Source: Lacrimispora sphenoides JCM 1415
GTDB lineage: Bacteria > Bacillota > Clostridia > Lachnospirales > Lachnospiraceae
DNA: 64,000 bases
NCBI RefSeq assembly: GCF_900105615.1
Contig: NZ_LT630003.1
Span: forward strand, 2,542,001 to 2,606,000
Direction: 5' to 3'
Made by a program: the position numbers and the translations under genes
Shown: piece by piece, positions 60,767 to 64,000 of the stretch
Position numbering within the stretch: the first letter of the stretch is position 1
How the letters are laid out: each line of letters opens with the position of its first letter
The notes under the pieces: model-generated
What the model saw: only the letters and a program-made list of their open reading frames with translations
What the model was told of the DNA's origin: nothing
Databases searched by the model: none

Positions 60767-62935
60767 TCTGATTTTTTTTACCTGTGCTTCATCCTTAGTT
60801 ACAGTAATCTGATACAAATCTCCCAGATAATAAACCTTAAAGCTTAATCTGATCCAGGCGGATGATAGCCGGGAGGATACTTTTAGCTTTCCGTCCTCGA
60901 TCCGCAGTCCGGCAAACCCTTCCACTGCAGTCATATACGCTCCGCCGCTGGCTGCCGGATGGGTGCCGCCGATATAGATAAGTCCGGCCCATTGCTTTCC
61001 GCCATCTCCAAGATCTGCTCCGGCTGACTTGATAAAGAAAGGATATGCTTTATCCGCCATACCGCATTTGCAGGCAAGCATGGAATACATGCAGGCACTT
61101 AAGGAAGAACCGTGTTCCGTCCTGGGTTCATAATAAATCCAGTTTTTATAACGTGTTTCAGCATCATACTCTTCGGAGAATAGATTGATCATGGTTACAA
61201 CATCTGCCTGCTTTATGATCTTGGTATGGGATGCCACGCCATAAGCTCCTCCCCAGTATTCTTTTTCGTGAAGAAGCCTTTCCTTAACCTCAGCAATTGA
61301 AACTTCTTCCAGTTGCTCGTAGCCGTCAAACTGTTCAATAATACCGGTTTTTTCGTCGGGCGCTGGGATGTAAAGATGTTCTGCTGCATCCTGCAGTCTC
61401 TCTAGCAGCTCTTTCTTCTGTAATGAATCTTTATTTGCTTCTTTTTTTTCTTCTTTTAGAATTTCAACGGCTGCATCAAAGGTATACTTAGCCATTCGGT
61501 TTGTATAAGCATTATTGTTTACTCTCTCATGGTACTCATCTGGACCGATTACATCCCAAAGTTCATAACGCTCATCTTTAATTTTCCTGATCAAAAGGCT
61601 GTAATAGAACTTCGCACATTCCAATATTACTTCTGCCCCGCCCTCTGACAACAAATCTCTTTTTCCGGTAAATAAGGTATAACGCATAATACCGTAAACC
61701 ACTGCTGCCGATATATGGATCTGCTTATCCTTAAAATAAGTTCTCATGGGACGGCCGGTAAATACATCTGTTACATTGTAATCAGAGCAGGCATCATATC
61801 CGCCCTCCTGACTCTCCCACGGGTAAAAAGCACCGTCTAACCCATAGCTTTCAGCTTTCTTTTGGGCACCGGGCAGCGTATCAATCCGGTATTTTAACAG
61901 TGTTTTCGCTATTTGGGGCTCTGTAAAGAGGAAAAAATCCAGCATAAACATCTCAGTATCCCAGAATACCGCTCCCTTATAGGTCTGACCTGATAGCCCT
62001 CTGGCTGCGATGGACAGGCTTTCAGAGTGTCTTGGCGCAATGCTGTGGAGATGGTAAAGAGAATAGTTAAGAGCTTCCATTGCCTCATCGTCTCCTTCAA
62101 TTGATACTTCTGATACCTTCCATTTCTCTTCCCAGTTGTTTTTATGGCCTGACAGCAGCTTTTCATATCCGGCTTCCTTTGCTTTCAGTGCAAGCTTTTC
62201 TGCTTCTGACTGATAGTTCTCACCGTCTTTGCTGGTATAAACAGCTATGTATTTATAAAATTTGTACTGCCCACCGGCTTTTAAAGGAATACTGATGCGC
62301 CGCATTACTTTTCTGTCACCATTGCTGACCATCTGGTCTGTTTTCTTAAGAAGCCCAATGGCCTCAACCACGGCCACATGGTCCTGATTCTCATGTGTAG
62401 TGCCAAATGCATACAGGCATTCATTCAAAGAACCGGTATCTATGCTGTCATAATGAGGACCGTTAATATCCCAGACATCACCATCAATACCTGTTATTAT
62501 CTCAGCCTCTCCGTCAAAGGAAGGAGTAAGCGTTACCATTAAGGCGATCAGGTGTTTTTCTTCCATGCTTGCAAATCTTTCCGTCTGTAACGATATACTT
62601 CCTTTTTTCGTCTGAAATACAGTCTCACGGCTAAATAGACCATGCCTGTAGTTCAGACTCATCTTATGGGACAGCCACTCCTTTTTTAGCAGGCTATATT
62701 CTTCCCCTTCGACCAGAAGTCTGGTATATAGGCCATTGGGAGCATTTAAAGGTTCTCTCCATCCATTTGCCTGATCATAAATACCTGCAAGATTTATCGC
62801 GGGAAACTGTTCTTTTGTGTACTCCTCCAGGGTTCCCCTGATTCCCATATAACCATTGCCGGCTAGAAATTTATTTCCCAGATTTGCTGTTTTCCGGGGA
62901 TCATATCCATTCTCTTCGATCTTCCAGCTAATCAT
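60764..62935 (-). CDS. GH65 disaccharide phosphorylase (kojibiose/maltose phosphorylase-like)
   Basis: A 723-residue inverting GH65 enzyme: N-terminal beta-sandwich from residue 1 (NLGNKFLAGNGYMGIRGTLEEY), linker, (alpha/alpha)6 barrel with FWDTEMFMLDFFLFTEPQIAKTLLKYRI and the catalytic glutamate in WDVIGPDEYHERVNNNAYTN (about 463), phosphate-site residues in YGASHTK-like VASHTKIIKQ and the C-terminal jelly roll. Product is beta-glucose 1-phosphate plus glucose or a glucoside. Specificity (kojibiose, nigerose, maltose, trehalose) cannot be set from sequence. It runs 75 bases after a second GH65 gene. Confidence 0.9.
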   Translation of the reverse strand: MISWKIEENGYDPRKTANLGNKFLAGNGYMGIRGTLEEYTKEQFPAINLAGIYDQANGWREPLNAPNGLYTRLLVEGEEYSLLKKEWLSHKMSLNYRHGLFSRETVFQTKKGSISLQTERFASMEEKHLIALMVTLTPSFDGEAEIITGIDGDVWDINGPHYDSIDTGSLNECLYAFGTTHENQDHVAVVEAIGLLKKTDQMVSNGDRKVMRRISIPLKAGGQYKFYKYIAVYTSKDGENYQSEAEKLALKAKEAGYEKLLSGHKNNWEEKWKVSEVSIEGDDEAMEALNYSLYHLHSIAPRHSESLSIAARGLSGQTYKGAVFWDTEMFMLDFFLFTEPQIAKTLLKYRIDTLPGAQKKAESYGLDGAFYPWESQEGGYDACSDYNVTDVFTGRPMRTYFKDKQIHISAAVVYGIMRYTLFTGKRDLLSEGGAEVILECAKFYYSLLIRKIKDERYELWDVIGPDEYHERVNNNAYTNRMAKYTFDAAVEILKEEKKEANKDSLQKKELLERLQDAAEHLYIPAPDEKTGIIEQFDGYEQLEEVSIAEVKERLLHEKEYWGGAYGVASHTKIIKQADVVTMINLFSEEYDAETRYKNWIYYEPRTEHGSSLSACMYSMLACKCGMADKAYPFFIKSAGADLGDGGKQWAGLIYIGGTHPAASGGAYMTAVEGFAGLRIEDGKLKVSSRLSSAWIRLSFKVYYLGDLYQITVTKDEAQVKKIR

Positions 62936-62954
62936 GTATCATTCCTCTCATTCT

Positions 62955-63004
62955 GCCGCTTAAGCGGCATAAAGTCTAATGGAATAAGCCGCCATAGGGC
63001 GGCT
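62955..63004. repeat. Two short inverted repeats between the GH65 genes
   Basis: A perfect palindrome GCCGCTTAAGCGGC (62955-62968) and a hairpin AGCCGCC-ATA-GGGCGGCT type (62987-63004) share the GCCGC core. They lie in the 75-base gap and lack T-runs. They may attenuate or stabilise the shared transcript. Confidence 0.55.
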
Positions 63005-63010
63005 CATTAC

Positions 63011-64000
63011 CTAATAGATTATAGGGATAACCACTTCTTCCTGACCTATGGCATATTCTTTTTCATAAATCAGAACCTTAATGCTGCTTCCTTTCTTAGA
63101 GGATATTCTCATATGATCCTTGTCAATGGCAACGAATAAGATATCTCCTTTCAAATGCACCCGAAAGGAGTATCCTTCCCACTGCTTCGGCAAAGAAGGA
63201 GCAAAGGTCAGTTCTTTCCCGTCAGATCTCATTCCTCCGAATCCGTATACAATATTCATCCAAGCGGCTGCAATGGAAGTAGTATGCAGTCCTTCCCCGG
63301 TATTTCTGTTATAATTATCAAGATCCATTCTGGTTGCAAAACCAAAGAATTTATATGCTTCCTCCTCTTTTTTAAGCTGAGATGCCAAAATGGAGTGGAC
63401 CGATGGGGAAAGTGAGCTTTCATGGATACATCTGGGTTCATAGTAGTTATAGTTACTCTCCAACTGATCCCTGGTAAAATCTTTGTTGTAAAGGAGCATC
63501 ATCATTAAGACATCCGGCTGCTTTAACATGTTATTGCGGTATATCCTGTCATAGCTCCAATGGTGGTAAAGAGGGAATTCTTCCACAGGTATTTTATCAA
63601 CGTCAATCTGGGGAAGATTAAAATATCCCTCATGCTGTTCAAAAATTCCTGTTTCTTCCTCATAAGGAATGTACATATGTTCTGCTATCTTACGAAAGTT
63701 CTCAATTTCTTTCTCTGTCAGGCCCCTGTCCTTCGTGACAGCACCATAGATTTCAGGTGCCGTTTCAGAGCATCTTTTTATTACATCCAATGTATATTCC
63801 AGGGTTTTCTTCCCCATATAATTGGTATAGCAGTTATTATTTACCATCATCTGGAACTCATCCGGTCCCATGACTCCATAGAATCCGTAGCGGGTACCGT
63901 CACCGCTCCAATCCCCTCTGGAAGCCAGCATTCGGCTGACCTCAATCAGAATCGGAAGACCCTTTTCAAAAATAAATCCATTGTCACCTGTATTATTCTC
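63011..64000 (-). CDS. Second GH65 disaccharide phosphorylase (5' part outside window)
   Basis: The last 329 residues of a GH65 enzyme; the frame is open at the window end, so no start is visible. The visible part begins NNTGDNGFIFEKGLPILIEVSR and has the catalytic glutamate in YGVMGPDEFQMMVNNNCYTN and the barrel closing HESSLSPSVHSILASQLKKE. The C-terminal jelly roll follows (TGEGLHTTSIAAAWMNIVYGFGGMR, then the SFRVHLKGDILFVAIDKDH end). It differs clearly from its neighbour in the catalytic region (GVMGPDEFQ against DVIGPDEYH), so the two enzymes probably have different substrates. Confidence 0.9.
   Translation of the reverse strand, partial: ENNTGDNGFIFEKGLPILIEVSRMLASRGDWSGDGTRYGFYGVMGPDEFQMMVNNNCYTNYMGKKTLEYTLDVIKRCSETAPEIYGAVTKDRGLTEKEIENFRKIAEHMYIPYEEETGIFEQHEGYFNLPQIDVDKIPVEEFPLYHHWSYDRIYRNNMLKQPDVLMMMLLYNKDFTRDQLESNYNYYEPRCIHESSLSPSVHSILASQLKKEEEAYKFFGFATRMDLDNYNRNTGEGLHTTSIAAAWMNIVYGFGGMRSDGKELTFAPSLPKQWEGYSFRVHLKGDILFVAIDKDHMRISSKKGSSIKVLIYEKEYAIGQEEVVIPIIY

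Noticed and set aside
1..64000. tRNA, rRNA, CRISPR arrays, insertion sequences, prophage genes.
   Set aside because: None was recognisable on either strand by reading.

Overview
The window looks like chromosomal DNA of a strictly fermentative, saccharolytic member of the Clostridia, most likely Lachnospiraceae of the Lacrimispora / Clostridium sphenoides type. The reasons are: moderately AT-rich DNA, strong AAGGAGG-type ribosome sites with frequent TTG/GTG starts, a cyclic beta-1,2-glucan synthase system, inverting GH65 phosphorylases with beta-phosphoglucomutase, NAD-malic enzyme, iron-dependent alcohol dehydrogenase and many one-component regulators beside flavin or redox enzymes. This placement is inference from gene content. 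I see no rRNA, tRNA, CRISPR array, insertion sequence or prophage.

Layout. 1-6.1 kb: a Bce-type peptide-antibiotic sensing and resistance module (FtsX-like permease cut by the window edge, ATPase, TraX-like acyltransferase, monofunctional peptidoglycan glycosyltransferase, VOC protein, intramembrane-sensing kinase and OmpR-type regulator). The traX-ABC and glycosyltransferase promoters share a 36-bp box at the same distance from their -10 hexamers. 6.1-20.3 kb: a patchwork of GNATs, methyltransferases, regulators (AraC-GyrI, MarR, CD3324-type, PadR, MerR-TipAS) and small redox enzymes. It also has an orphan CofE-like ligase, an RsgA GTPase fused to an RNHCP zinc domain, and two promoter-to-terminator units with no normal gene (about 16.3-16.6 and 20.5-20.75 kb), the second followed by a methyltransferase relic. 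21.2-24.9 kb: a MerR-controlled aldo/keto reductase - alcohol dehydrogenase - aldo/keto reductase operon whose first gene carries an amber codon. 24.9-29.9 kb: an AraC regulator, a heterodimeric YbtPQ-like ABC pair and a DtxR-like protein that has lost much of its metal site. 29.9-32.5 kb: cysteine desulfurase and a beta-propeller lactonase-like protein.

32.5-37.2 kb: malic enzyme, a KdgT-family permease and a CitA/CitB-type two-component system, suggesting malate or related C4-acid use. 37.5-38.0 kb: a two-gene operon of small proteins of unknown function. 39-48.6 kb: metallophosphoesterase plus a cyclic beta-1,2-glucan synthase split into two genes (GT84 and transglycosylase part, 2041 aa; GH94 part, 810 aa). 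48.9-54.9 kb: heavy-metal P-type ATPase, TetR, LysR, MetE-like methyltransferase, RidA and DJ-1 proteins. 55-57.7 kb: DUF2785 protein, a frameshifted membrane GGDEF protein and a decayed GNAT. 57.7-58.8 kb: HxlR regulator divergent from an FMN reductase. 58.9-64 kb: pgmB, a LacI regulator and two GH65 phosphorylases (the last cut by the window end), a pathway that phosphorolyses an alpha-glucodisaccharide to beta-glucose 1-phosphate and then glucose 6-phosphate.
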